22,486 nucleotides of DNA from Lachnospira sp. UBA2821 (GTDB taxonomy: Bacteria > Bacillota > Clostridia > Lachnospirales > Lachnospiraceae). Of the stretch, positions 1 through 8,009 are shown one piece after another. The notes beneath the pieces are model-generated. The model saw only the letters and a program-made list of their open reading frames with translations, ran no database searches and was not told where the DNA came from. The position numbers and the translations under genes were made by a program. The stretch lies in contig DEGR01000044.1 in the NCBI GenBank assembly GCA_002351535.1, positions 12,860 to 35,345 of the forward strand, in the 5' to 3' direction. The first letter of the stretch is position 1. Each line of letters opens with the position of its first letter.

Positions 1-29
1 CGACGCTCTACCAACTGAGCCACCGAAGC
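1..29 (-). tRNA. tRNA gene, 5' half only (cut by window edge)
   Basis: Read on the minus strand from 29 down to 1, the sequence gives a 7-nt acceptor strand (GCTTCGG), T8, then a canonical D arm (GCTC / AGTTGGTA / GAGC) and the first bases of the anticodon stem. The anticodon, variable loop and T arm lie outside the window, so the amino acid cannot be assigned. A good promoter lies directly upstream (42-70). It could be the first gene of a tRNA cluster running off the left edge. Confidence 0.85.
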
Positions 30-41
30 ACAACAACAGAT

Positions 42-70
42 ATTATAATACAAAAAATAAAAAAAATCAA
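42..70 (-). promoter_or_regulatory. Promoter of the tRNA gene
   Basis: On the minus strand, TTGATT (70-65), a 17-nt spacer and TATAAT (47-42) match the housekeeping sigma consensus. Transcription would start about 6 nt before the tRNA 5' end at 29, as is usual for short tRNA leaders. Confidence 0.7.
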
Positions 71-88
71 TATATCTTAAAAAAGTAG

Positions 89-116
89 TTGCATTTTAAA
101 AATAATGTGGTATAGT
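89..116 (+). promoter_or_regulatory. Probable promoter of asd
   Basis: TTGCAT (89-94), a 16-nt spacer and TATAGT (111-116) lie about 100 nt before the asd start. They leave a leader of roughly 90 nt. I see one short hairpin in it (TGTAC-GCA-GTACA, near 139-151) and no recognisable lysine riboswitch or T-box. Confidence 0.5.
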
Positions 117-212
117 TATACATACGTCGAGGACAAATGTACGCAGTACACGAACACGATGGAAAATATATTAATGTACGGGCGAAATTTTAAATATAAT
201 GGAGGAAAAGAC

Positions 213-1298
213 ATGAATCAGAAATTAAGAGTTGGAATTTTAGGTGCTACAGGAATGGTTGGTCAGCGTTTTATATCTCTTCTTGAGAATCATCCATGGT
301 TTGAGGTTGTTACATTAGCTGCAAGTCCACGTTCGGCAGGAAAGACATATGAAGAAGCTGTTGGTGGAAGATGGAAGATGACAACACCTATGCCTGAAGC
401 TGTTAAGAAGCTTGTGGTATTAAACGTAAATGAAGTTGAGAAGGTTGCATCAACTGTTGATTTTGTATTTAGTGCAGTTGATATGTCAAAAGATGAGATT
501 AAAGCAATCGAAGAAGCATATGCCAAGACTGAGACACCGGTTGTATCTAATAACAGTGCCCACAGATGGACACCGGACGTTCCTATGGTAGTTCCTGAAA
601 TCAATCCTGAGCATTTTGAGGTAATTGAGTCACAGAAAAAACGTCTTGGAACAACAAGAGGATTTGTTGCAGTAAAACCTAACTGTTCAATTCAGAGTTA
701 TGCACCGGTTCTTACAGCATGGAAGGAATTTGAACCATATGAAGTGGTAGCTACAACATATCAGGCTATTTCAGGTGCAGGTAAGACATTTAAAGACTGG
801 CCTGAGATGGAAGGAAATATTATTCCATTTATCGGTGGAGAAGAAGAAAAGAGTGAGCAGGAGCCATTAAGACTTTGGGGTAAAGTTGAAGATGGAGTAA
901 TCAAAAAAGCAGAATCGCCTGTAATAACAACACAGTGTATCCGTGTTCCAGTATTAAACGGACATACAGCAGCAGTATTTGTTAAGTTTAAGAAGAAACC
1001 AACGAAAGAACAGCTTATTGAAAAGCTTGTTAATTTCAGTGGACTTCCACAGGAACTTGAACTTCCAAGTGCTCCAAAGCAGTTCATCCAGTATCTTGAA
1101 GAAGATAATCGTCCACAGGTATCATTAGACGTTGATTATGAGAATGGAATGGGTGTTTCAGTTGGACGTCTTAGAGAAGATACAGTATATGATTGGAAAT
1201 TCGTAGGCCTTTCTCATAATACAATCAGAGGCGCTGCAGGTGGAGCAGTTCTTTGTGCAGAGACATTAAAGGCTAAAGGATATATTCAGGCAAAATAA
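213..1298 (+). CDS. asd: Aspartate-semialdehyde dehydrogenase
   Basis: Catalyses NADPH-dependent reduction of aspartyl-4-phosphate to aspartate-4-semialdehyde, the branch point to lysine/diaminopimelate, threonine and methionine; cytoplasmic. The ATG at 213 was chosen because GGAGG lies 8 nt upstream; the reading frame stays open further upstream but without a ribosome binding site. The protein is 361 residues. The N-terminal Rossmann nucleotide-binding loop is GILGATGMVG (8-17). The catalytic cysteine is C158 in KPNCSIQ, and the C-terminal motif R244..NGH251 supplies the active-site arginine and histidine. Length and motifs fit the fungal/archaeal-type subgroup (closer to yeast Hom2 than to E. 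coli Asd), which is common in Clostridia. It appears monocistronic, with a promoter at 89-116 and a terminator at 1341-1377. Confidence 0.95.
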   Translation: MNQKLRVGILGATGMVGQRFISLLENHPWFEVVTLAASPRSAGKTYEEAVGGRWKMTTPMPEAVKKLVVLNVNEVEKVASTVDFVFSAVDMSKDEIKAIEEAYAKTETPVVSNNSAHRWTPDVPMVVPEINPEHFEVIESQKKRLGTTRGFVAVKPNCSIQSYAPVLTAWKEFEPYEVVATTYQAISGAGKTFKDWPEMEGNIIPFIGGEEEKSEQEPLRLWGKVEDGVIKKAESPVITTQCIRVPVLNGHTAAVFVKFKKKPTKEQLIEKLVNFSGLPQELELPSAPKQFIQYLEEDNRPQVSLDVDYENGMGVSVGRLREDTVYDWKFVGLSHNTIRGAAGGAVLCAETLKAKGYIQAK

Positions 1299-1340
1299 AT
1301 ATTAGAAACAGACAATTCTATAATTATAATATTAGTTCAA

Positions 1341-1377
1341 AAAATGCGTTCCTATTTATATAGTAGGAGCGCATTTT
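1341..1377 (+). terminator. Intrinsic terminator of asd
   Basis: 14-bp stem (left arm 1341-1354, right arm 1364-1377, one G-U pair) with a 9-nt loop. The arms begin and end in A4/T4, so the T-rich side forms the release tract. Located 42 nt after the asd stop. Confidence 0.8.
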
Positions 1378-1506
1378 GTATATGGCGAAATCTTCGTCCG
1401 AAACAGTGGACACGATTTGTAATAAATGATATTATATTCGAAGCGAAAGGGAATGATATATAATTTATAGAACAGTCAGTGGTCATTATGAAGATGGAGG
1501 ATTAAA

Positions 1507-2421
1507 ATGGATGATAGATTAAAACTCGGATGTCATGTTGGAATGTCAGGCAAAGAGATGATGTTAGGCTCTGTTAAAGATGCATTACGTTTTGGGGCGA
1601 ATACATTTATGCTATATACGGGAGCACCACAGAATACGAGAAGAAAAGATATATCAGAATTAAGAATAGATGATGCTAAAGAATTGATGAGGGAAAATGG
1701 TATAGAAGAATTTGTGGTACATGCACCTTATATAATTAATCTTGCCAATGCTGTTAAGCCGGAGACATTCGATATTGCAAGGGAATTTCTTGCACTTGAG
1801 ATTCAGAGAACAGAAAAGATGGGTTCAAAGATTCTTGTTCTTCATCCCGGCTCTCATGTAGGAGAAGGAGTAGAGACCGGTGTGAAACAGATAATTAAAG
1901 GACTTAATGAGGTACTTTCTGTGGATTCTACTGTTAATATAGCACTTGAGACAATGGCGGGAAAAGGCAGTGAAATAGGAAGAAGCTTTGAAGAACTTGC
2001 AATGATATATGATGGTGTTGTCAATAATAACAGATTAAGAGTGTGTTTTGATACATGTCATACGAGTGATGCAGGTTATGATATAATAGGTGATTTTGAT
2101 GGTGTAATTGATAGATTTGACAAAATAATAGGAAAAGACCAGATAGCAGTATTTCACATGAATGACAGCAAAAATGAACCGGGTGCTGCCAAAGACAGGC
2201 ATGAGAACTTTGGCTTCGGTAAGATAGGATTTGACGCACTTATGTATGTTATGTATCATAAAGATTTTATGGATGTTCCCAAAATTCTTGAATCACCATA
2301 TATAAAAGACCCGGATAATGCTAAGAAGTCATATGAACCATTTAAGCATGAGATAGAGATGATACGCTCGGGAAAGTTTAACCCTGCAATGATAGAAGAC
2401 ATATTAAGTGAAAGAAAATAA
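1507..2421 (+). CDS. nfo: Deoxyribonuclease IV (AP endonuclease, endonuclease IV)
   Basis: Cleaves DNA 5' to abasic sites and trims blocked 3' ends in base excision repair. Xylose-isomerase-like TIM barrel with a trinuclear zinc site. All nine metal ligands known from E. coli Nfo can be placed: H72 (VHAPY), H113 (LHPGS), E148 (ALETM), D182 and H185 (FDTCH), H217 (FHMND), D230 and H232 (KDRHE), E262 (LESP). At 304 residues it is slightly longer than the usual 280 or so; the extra length is a C-terminal tail after about residue 285. GGAGG sits 7 nt before the ATG. A TATAAT at 1459-1464 may be its -10 box, but the -35 is poor. The ABC-F gene follows after 27 nt, so the two are likely co-transcribed. 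Confidence 0.95.
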   Translation: MDDRLKLGCHVGMSGKEMMLGSVKDALRFGANTFMLYTGAPQNTRRKDISELRIDDAKELMRENGIEEFVVHAPYIINLANAVKPETFDIAREFLALEIQRTEKMGSKILVLHPGSHVGEGVETGVKQIIKGLNEVLSVDSTVNIALETMAGKGSEIGRSFEELAMIYDGVVNNNRLRVCFDTCHTSDAGYDIIGDFDGVIDRFDKIIGKDQIAVFHMNDSKNEPGAAKDRHENFGFGKIGFDALMYVMYHKDFMDVPKILESPYIKDPDNAKKSYEPFKHEIEMIRSGKFNPAMIEDILSERK

Positions 2422-2448
2422 ATTACCTGAAAGGAATAAATATACAAT

Positions 2449-3996
2449 ATGATATTAGATGTTAAAAATTTGAGTCATGGATTTGGGGACAGAGTAATAT
2501 TTGATGATGTTTCATTCAGATTATTAAAAGGAGAACATATCGGGCTTATCGGGGCAAACGGTGAGGGTAAATCTACGTTTATGAATATTATTACAGGTAA
2601 ACTTATGCCTGATGAGGGCAAAGTAGAATGGGCAAAGAATGTAAGAGTCGGATATTTGGACCAGCACACTGTACTTACAGAGGGAATGACAATTGAGAGT
2701 GTATTAAAGTCAGCATTTGATTATCTTTTTAAATTAGAAGAAACGATGAACGACATTTGCGATAAAATGGGGGAAGCTTCTCCTGATGAGATGGAAAAGA
2801 TGATGGAGGAGCTTGGAACAATTCAGGATATACTTACGAATAATGATTTTTATATGATTGATTCTAAGGTAGAGGAGACAGCGAGAGCATTAGGACTTTT
2901 AGAACTTGGACTTGACCATGATGTGACTGATTTGAGTGGTGGTCAGAGAACAAAAGTGCTTCTGGCAAAATTACTTTTGGAAAAACCGGACATACTATTA
3001 CTTGACGAGCCTACCAATTATCTGGATGCAAATCATATAGAATGGCTTAAGAGATATTTGCAGGAATATGAAAATGCTTTCATACTTATTTCTCATGATA
3101 TACCATTTCTTAACAGTGTAATAAATATTATTTATCATATGGAGAATCAGAAGCTTGACAGATATGTAGGTGACTATGATAAATTTATGCAAGTGCATGA
3201 GATGAAAAAGGCACAGTTAGAGGCAGCATATAAAAGACAGCAACAGGAAATATCTGAACTTAAAGACTTTGTTGCAAGAAATAAGGCAAGAGTTTCCACA
3301 AGAAATATGGCAATGTCAAGACAGAAAAAACTTGATAAAATGGATGTGATTGAACTTGCTAAGGAAAAACCTAAGCCCGAGTTTAATTTTAGAAATGCAA
3401 GGGCATCAGGTAAAGTGATATTTGAGACAAGTGACCTTGTTATAGGTTATGATAAGCCGTTGTCAAAGCCTATTAATCTGCGTATGGAAAGAGGCGAAAA
3501 GATAGCAATAGTTGGTACTAACGGTATAGGTAAAACTACATTTTTAAAATCAGTGCTTGGACTTATTCCTGCTATATCAGGTAAGGCGGAACTTGGCGAT
3601 TATCTGTATAAGGGGTATTTTGAGCAGGAGATAAAACCGTCGGACAATAGTTGCATCGAAGAAATATGGCAGGAGTTCCCATCGTATACACAGTATGAGG
3701 TAAGGTCAGCACTTGCAAAATGTGGATTGACTACTAAGCATATTGAGAGTAAAGTTAAAGTGCTCAGTGGTGGAGAGCAGGCAAAGGTAAGATTGTGTAA
3801 GCTTATTAATGTAGAGACAAATATACTGCTTCTTGATGAGCCTACGAATCATCTGGATGTAGATGCAAAAGATGAGTTAAAAAGAGCACTTAAAGAATAT
3901 AAAGGTGCAGTACTGCTCGTATGTCACGAGCCGGAATTTTATGATGGACTGGTAGATAAAATATGGAATCTTGAGGAATATTCACTTCTTAGATGA
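2449..3996 (+). CDS. ABC-F family ATPase (ribosome-associated type), subfamily not assigned
   Basis: Two ATP-binding cassettes on one chain with no transmembrane segment, which defines ABC-F proteins; characterised members act on the ribosome as translation factors or antibiotic-protection proteins. First cassette: Walker A GANGEGKST (35-43), signature LSGGQ (162-166), Walker B ILLLDE (182-187), switch H215. The interdomain linker is charged and helical (about 235-310), rich in K/R/Q. Second cassette: Walker A GTNGIGKTT (356-364), signature LSGGE (439-443), Walker B ending D463-E464, switch H493. 515 residues, a normal length. No long leader or leader peptide of the kind preceding inducible resistance ABC-Fs, and its neighbours are housekeeping genes, so a translation role is more likely than resistance (inference). 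I cannot place it with EttA, Uup, YheS or YdiF by eye. Confidence 0.9.
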   Translation: MILDVKNLSHGFGDRVIFDDVSFRLLKGEHIGLIGANGEGKSTFMNIITGKLMPDEGKVEWAKNVRVGYLDQHTVLTEGMTIESVLKSAFDYLFKLEETMNDICDKMGEASPDEMEKMMEELGTIQDILTNNDFYMIDSKVEETARALGLLELGLDHDVTDLSGGQRTKVLLAKLLLEKPDILLLDEPTNYLDANHIEWLKRYLQEYENAFILISHDIPFLNSVINIIYHMENQKLDRYVGDYDKFMQVHEMKKAQLEAAYKRQQQEISELKDFVARNKARVSTRNMAMSRQKKLDKMDVIELAKEKPKPEFNFRNARASGKVIFETSDLVIGYDKPLSKPINLRMERGEKIAIVGTNGIGKTTFLKSVLGLIPAISGKAELGDYLYKGYFEQEIKPSDNSCIEEIWQEFPSYTQYEVRSALAKCGLTTKHIESKVKVLSGGEQAKVRLCKLINVETNILLLDEPTNHLDVDAKDELKRALKEYKGAVLLVCHEPEFYDGLVDKIWNLEEYSLLR

Positions 3997-4035
3997 ATAT
4001 CAGCCTGAGATGAAAGAAAGGAAAAGTGAATTATT

Positions 4036-5412
4036 ATGACAGTTGAAAATGCATGGAAAAAGTATAATGACGAGGAGTTAAAGGAACTTGAGGTATTGAA
4101 TAAGCAGTACAGACAGTTTCTTGACAGTGGTAAGACAGAAAGAGAATGTATAGTTGAGATTGTTAAACAGGCAGAGGAGGCCGGATATAGAAATCTTCAG
4201 GATATTATTGACGCCGATGAAAAGCTGAAAGAGGGAGATAAAGTTTATTCTGTATGGATGAAAAAGTCTATTGCTATGTTTATTATAGGAAGTAAGCCTA
4301 TAGAAGAGGGAATGAATATTCTTGGAGCACACATTGATTCGCCAAGACTTGATATAAAACAGAACCCATTATATGAAGATACAGAGATAGCATATCTGGA
4401 TACACACTATTATGGAGGAATAAAGAAGTATCAGTGGGTGACACTTCCACTTGCAATTCATGGCGTGGTAGTTAAGAAAGATGGAACTGTAGTAAATATT
4501 GTTATCGGTGAAGATGAATCTGACCCTGTAGTATTCATATCTGATCTGCTTGTGCATTTATCACAGGAACAGATACAGAAAAAGGCTGACAAAGTCATTG
4601 AGGGTGAGGACCTGAATATTATAATAGGAAACAAGCCGCTTGCAGGTGAGGAAAAGGATGCTGTAAAGAAACAGATATTAAAGCTTATAAATGAAAAATA
4701 TAATTTTGAGGAAGAAGATTTTATATCGGCTGAGCTTGAGGTCGTTCCGGCAGGAAAGGCAAGAGAAGCAGGAATCGACAGAAGTATGATTCTTGCATAT
4801 GGACAGGATGACAGAGTGTGTGCGTTCACATCACTTGCAGCCATGCTTGAATTTGATAAAGTAGAAAGGACGGCATGTTGCATTCTTGTAGATAAAGAGG
4901 AGATAGGAAGCGTAGGAGCAACGGGAATGCGTTCAAAGTTTTTTGAAAATATGGTTGCAGAAGTTATTGACAGGATGGGGCAGTATTCGGAACTTGCACT
5001 TAGGAGAACCCTTGCACACTCAAAGATGTTATCATCAGATGTAAGTGCAGCATTCGACCCTATTTATGCATCAGCATTTGAAAAGAAAAATGCAGCATAT
5101 TTTGGAAAGGGAATTGTATTTAATAAGTTCACAGGTTCAAGAGGAAAGTCAGGCTCTAATGATGCAAATGCTGAATATGTAGCTAAAGTCAGGGATATAA
5201 TGGAGAGTAAAAATGTGACATATCAGACTGCGGAACTTGGTAAAGTTGATTTAGGCGGCGGTGGAACTATTGCATATATACTTGCTTTATATGGAATGGA
5301 TGTTATAGATTGTGGTGTAGCAGTCTTAAGCATGCATTCACCATGGGAAGCAGTAAGTAAAGCAGATGTGTATGAGACTAAGAAAGGTTATATGGCATTT
5401 ATTGAGTCGTAG
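4036..5412 (+). CDS. M18 family zinc aminopeptidase (aminopeptidase I type)
   Basis: Cytosolic metallo-aminopeptidase of family M18, which removes N-terminal residues from peptides; usually a tetrahedral dodecamer. The five metal ligands of the family are visible: H99 (GAHIDSPR), D258 (GQDDR), E289 of the EE pair in DKEEIG (E288 is the likely general base), D335 (SSDVSAAFDP) and H434 (SMHSPWE). The inserted domain, about residues 110-250, is typical. At 458 residues the length is normal for the bacterial 'aminopeptidase 1' branch. An AAAGGAA ribosome binding site precedes the ATG, and the gene lies 39 nt after the ABC-F gene, so it is probably the last gene of the nfo operon. Substrate preference cannot be read from sequence. 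Confidence 0.93.
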   Translation: MTVENAWKKYNDEELKELEVLNKQYRQFLDSGKTERECIVEIVKQAEEAGYRNLQDIIDADEKLKEGDKVYSVWMKKSIAMFIIGSKPIEEGMNILGAHIDSPRLDIKQNPLYEDTEIAYLDTHYYGGIKKYQWVTLPLAIHGVVVKKDGTVVNIVIGEDESDPVVFISDLLVHLSQEQIQKKADKVIEGEDLNIIIGNKPLAGEEKDAVKKQILKLINEKYNFEEEDFISAELEVVPAGKAREAGIDRSMILAYGQDDRVCAFTSLAAMLEFDKVERTACCILVDKEEIGSVGATGMRSKFFENMVAEVIDRMGQYSELALRRTLAHSKMLSSDVSAAFDPIYASAFEKKNAAYFGKGIVFNKFTGSRGKSGSNDANAEYVAKVRDIMESKNVTYQTAELGKVDLGGGGTIAYILALYGMDVIDCGVAVLSMHSPWEAVSKADVYETKKGYMAFIES

Positions 5413-5444
5413 AATTCATCAATACGGTTTGTGATTTAGAAATA

Positions 5445-5492
5445 AAAAAAGTTTGTCCGGATGATTTATAAATCATTCAGACAAACTTTTTT
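5445..5492. terminator. Bidirectional terminator between convergent genes
   Basis: Near-perfect 24-nt inverted repeat (5445-5468 and 5469-5492) with one C-A mismatch and one G-U pair. It begins with A6 and ends with T6, so it works in both directions. Its last bases overlap the TAA stop of the minus-strand gene (5491-5493). Confidence 0.9.
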
Positions 5493-6003
5493 ATATTATC
5501 TCTTTTAATGTGGTTTCACATACTGTATCAAGAAGATAATTAATATCGTCTAAGGCAGTAATTCCATTCTCTATACAGTATCTAAGAAGCAAATCAGCTT
5601 CGGAAGAATTGGTAAGAGCATGTCCCGCTGTTTTAAGTAATGCTTTGGTCTGTGCGAAATTAAGTTTAAGTCCAAGGCAGACTGCAACAGCATCACCTTT
5701 ACTGATATTATCTTCTGAAAAAACAGAAGAATCAAGATTGTACTTTGATGTAAGGTTCTCGGCGGTAATCGCTTTTTCGTTCATATAGATTCTTACTATA
5801 TCCGGGAACTTATCAGGATTATTATGTTCAGCATACCAGTTCTGGCATTCATCTCTGTCAGGGTCAGTTTTAATTGTTAACGTGTTGTATTTATAACGCT
5901 CGCTGCTTCTTTCTCTGACGTAATGTACCTGAATAAAAATCTTGACTGCATCAACATATTCAGAACGTCTTTTTCTGGCGCTTTTACTTTTAAATAAAAA
6001 CAT
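5491..6003 (-). CDS. Uncharacterised 170-residue protein with a C-terminal helical domain
   Basis: No function recognised. The start is well supported: AAGGAG lies 9 nt before the ATG and a promoter lies at 6034-6062. The N terminus is very basic (KSKSARKRR, 5-13). A middle part (about 15-85) contains WYAEH and FPDIVRIYM and gives little else. Residues 100-158 form a compact helical segment with the pattern 'K-x-D-A-x-A-x-x-L-x-L-x-L-x-x-x-x-T-x-x-L-L-x-x-A-G-x-A-L-x-x-S-S'. I recognise a similar pattern as a C-terminal extension of some Firmicute macro-domain (ADP-ribose hydrolase) proteins and in XRE-like helix-turn-helix folds. Here it stands without the macro domain. A DNA- or protein-binding role is only inference. 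The gene is single and divergent from lepA. Confidence 0.8.
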   Translation of the reverse strand: MFLFKSKSARKRRSEYVDAVKIFIQVHYVRERSSERYKYNTLTIKTDPDRDECQNWYAEHNNPDKFPDIVRIYMNEKAITAENLTSKYNLDSSVFSEDNISKGDAVAVCLGLKLNFAQTKALLKTAGHALTNSSEADLLLRYCIENGITALDDINYLLDTVCETTLKEII

Positions 6004-6033
6004 TTTAAAAACTCCTTCTTACAAACTGATATT

Positions 6034-6062
6034 ATTATAGCACATTTTAAACATAATGTGAA
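6034..6062 (-). promoter_or_regulatory. Promoter of the 170-residue orphan gene
   Basis: Minus strand: TTCACA (6062-6057), 17-nt spacer, TATAAT (6039-6034). This gives a leader of about 25 nt before the ATG at 6003, including an AAGGAG site. Confidence 0.65.
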
Positions 6063-6125
6063 CAAAATGCGAAAATATGTTTTTAATAACTATTTTTATT
6101 CATTATATTCGTTGCTGTGGCACGG

Positions 6126-6154
6126 TTGTAATAACATTTTTCATATGTTATACT
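6126..6154 (+). promoter_or_regulatory. Promoter of lepA-hemW
   Basis: TTGTAA (6126-6131), 17-nt spacer, TATACT (6149-6154), 36 nt before the lepA ATG. Good housekeeping-sigma match. Confidence 0.7.
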
Positions 6155-6190
6155 TATGCGTGATTAATATATAGAAAGGAACAGTCTTAT

Positions 6191-8005
6191 ATGTCTGAGA
6201 TTAAGAGAGAAAATATAAGGAATTTTTGTATAATAGCACATATAGATCATGGTAAGTCAACTCTGGCGGACCGAATAATTGAGAAGACAGGCACACTTAC
6301 AAGCAGGGAAATGCAGAATCAGGTGCTTGACAATATGGAGTTAGAAAGAGAGAGAGGTATTACAATTAAATCGCAGGCTGTACGAATAGTATATACGGCC
6401 AAAGATGGAGAGGAATATATATTAAATCTCATAGATACACCGGGGCATGTTGATTTTAATTATGAAGTATCAAGAAGTCTTGCAGCTTGTGATGGTGCAG
6501 TTCTGGTAGTAGATGCTGCACAGGGTGTGGAAGCACAGACACTTGCCAATGTATATCTTGCACTTGACCATGACCTTGATGTTGTTCCGGTTATTAATAA
6601 GATAGATTTACCAAGTGCAGACCCACAGAGAGTTAAAGATGAGATAGAGGATGTAATCGGTATTGAAGCACAGGATGCACCGCTTATTTCAGCTAAAAAT
6701 GGAATTAATATAGAAGAGGTACTTGAGCAGATTGTAACAAAGATACCGGCACCTGAAGGAGACCCTGATGCACCGTTACAGGCACTGATATTTGACAGTC
6801 TGTATGATTCATATAAGGGTGTAATTGTATTCTGCCGTGTTAAGAACGGTACCGTTAAAGTTGGAACAGAGATTAAGATGATGGCGACGGGTGCTACGGC
6901 TAATGTAGTGGAAGTTGGATATTTTGGAGCAGGGCAGTTTATACCTTGTGATGCATTAGAGGCAGGTATGGTTGGTTATATTACCGCAAGTATTAAAAAT
7001 GTCAAGGATACAACAGTCGGTGATACTATCACAGATGTTGCAAGGCCATGTGCTGAAGCACTTCCGGGATATAAACAGGTACATTCGATGGTATATTGCG
7101 GACTTTATCCTGCTGATAGTGCAAAGTATGAAGATTTAAGAGATGCACTTGAAAAATTGCAGCTTAATGATGCATCACTTAATTATGAACCTGAAACATC
7201 TATTGCACTTGGATTTGGATTCAGATGCGGTTTCCTCGGATTATTACATTTAGAGATTATTCAAGAAAGACTTGAGAGAGAGTACAATCTTGATCTTGTA
7301 ACGACTGCACCGGGAGTTATATATAAAGTATATAAGACTGACGGAACATGTGAAGACCTGACGAATCCGTCTAATCTTCCGGACCCTTCAGTGATTGAAC
7401 ATATGGAAGAGCCTATTGTGTCGGCGGAGATTATGGTTACTTCTGAATATATCGGTTCTATAATGGAGTTATGTCAGGAAAGGCGTGGTAATTATCTTGG
7501 GATGGAATATATAGAAGGAACAAGGGCACTCCTCAAATATGAGCTTCCGCTTAACGAAATAATATATGATTTCTTTGATGCATTAAAATCAAGGTCAAGA
7601 GGTTATGCATCGTTTGACTATGAGATGAAAGGATATGAGAAATCAGAACTTGTTAAGTTAGATATTCTTATTAATAAAGAAGAAGTAGATGCACTTTCGT
7701 TCATAGTATTTGCAGGAAATGCATATGAACGTGGAAGAAAGATGTGTGAAAAGCTTAAGAAAGAGATTCCGAGACAGTTATTTGAAGTACCTATTCAGGC
7801 GGCAATTGGAAGCAAAGTTATAGCAAGGGAAACAGTAAAAGCTTTGAGAAAAGATGTACTTGCGAAATGTTATGGTGGAGACATTTCGAGAAAGAAGAAA
7901 CTTCTTGAAAAACAGAAAGAAGGAAAGAAACGTATGCGCCAGATAGGAAATGTCGAGATACCACAGAAAGCTTTCATGAGTGTACTTAAGCTTGATGAAG
8001 ACTAG
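6191..8005 (+). CDS. lepA: Elongation factor 4 (LepA), ribosome back-translocase GTPase
   Basis: Translational GTPase that binds ribosomes and acts in initiation/back-translocation; membrane-peripheral or cytosolic. 604 residues, the standard length. GTP-binding motifs: G1 AHIDHGKS (16-23), G2 in the RERGITIK stretch (about 53-60), G3 DTPGH (82-86), G4 NKID (136-139), G5 SAK. The C-terminal LepA-specific domain is present, ending with the basic stretch KKKLLEKQKEGKKRMRQIG. An AGAAAGGA site precedes the ATG. hemW follows after 4 nt, the lepA-hemW pairing conserved in many Firmicutes. In Bacillus hrcA-grpE-dnaK follows; here it does not. Confidence 0.97.
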   Translation: MSEIKRENIRNFCIIAHIDHGKSTLADRIIEKTGTLTSREMQNQVLDNMELERERGITIKSQAVRIVYTAKDGEEYILNLIDTPGHVDFNYEVSRSLAACDGAVLVVDAAQGVEAQTLANVYLALDHDLDVVPVINKIDLPSADPQRVKDEIEDVIGIEAQDAPLISAKNGINIEEVLEQIVTKIPAPEGDPDAPLQALIFDSLYDSYKGVIVFCRVKNGTVKVGTEIKMMATGATANVVEVGYFGAGQFIPCDALEAGMVGYITASIKNVKDTTVGDTITDVARPCAEALPGYKQVHSMVYCGLYPADSAKYEDLRDALEKLQLNDASLNYEPETSIALGFGFRCGFLGLLHLEIIQERLEREYNLDLVTTAPGVIYKVYKTDGTCEDLTNPSNLPDPSVIEHMEEPIVSAEIMVTSEYIGSIMELCQERRGNYLGMEYIEGTRALLKYELPLNEIIYDFFDALKSRSRGYASFDYEMKGYEKSELVKLDILINKEEVDALSFIVFAGNAYERGRKMCEKLKKEIPRQLFEVPIQAAIGSKVIARETVKALRKDVLAKCYGGDISRKKKLLEKQKEGKKRMRQIGNVEIPQKAFMSVLKLDED

Positions 8006-8009
8006 AGCT

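Noticed and set aside
105..212. Upstream extension of asd (36 residues before the chosen start)
   Set aside because: No ribosome binding site before 105, it overlaps the predicted promoter -10, and the homologous N terminus begins at MNQKLRVGILGATG with GGAGG just upstream.
117..212. Lysine riboswitch or T-box before asd
   Set aside because: The leader is only about 90 nt with one 5-bp hairpin, far too short and lacking the conserved cores.
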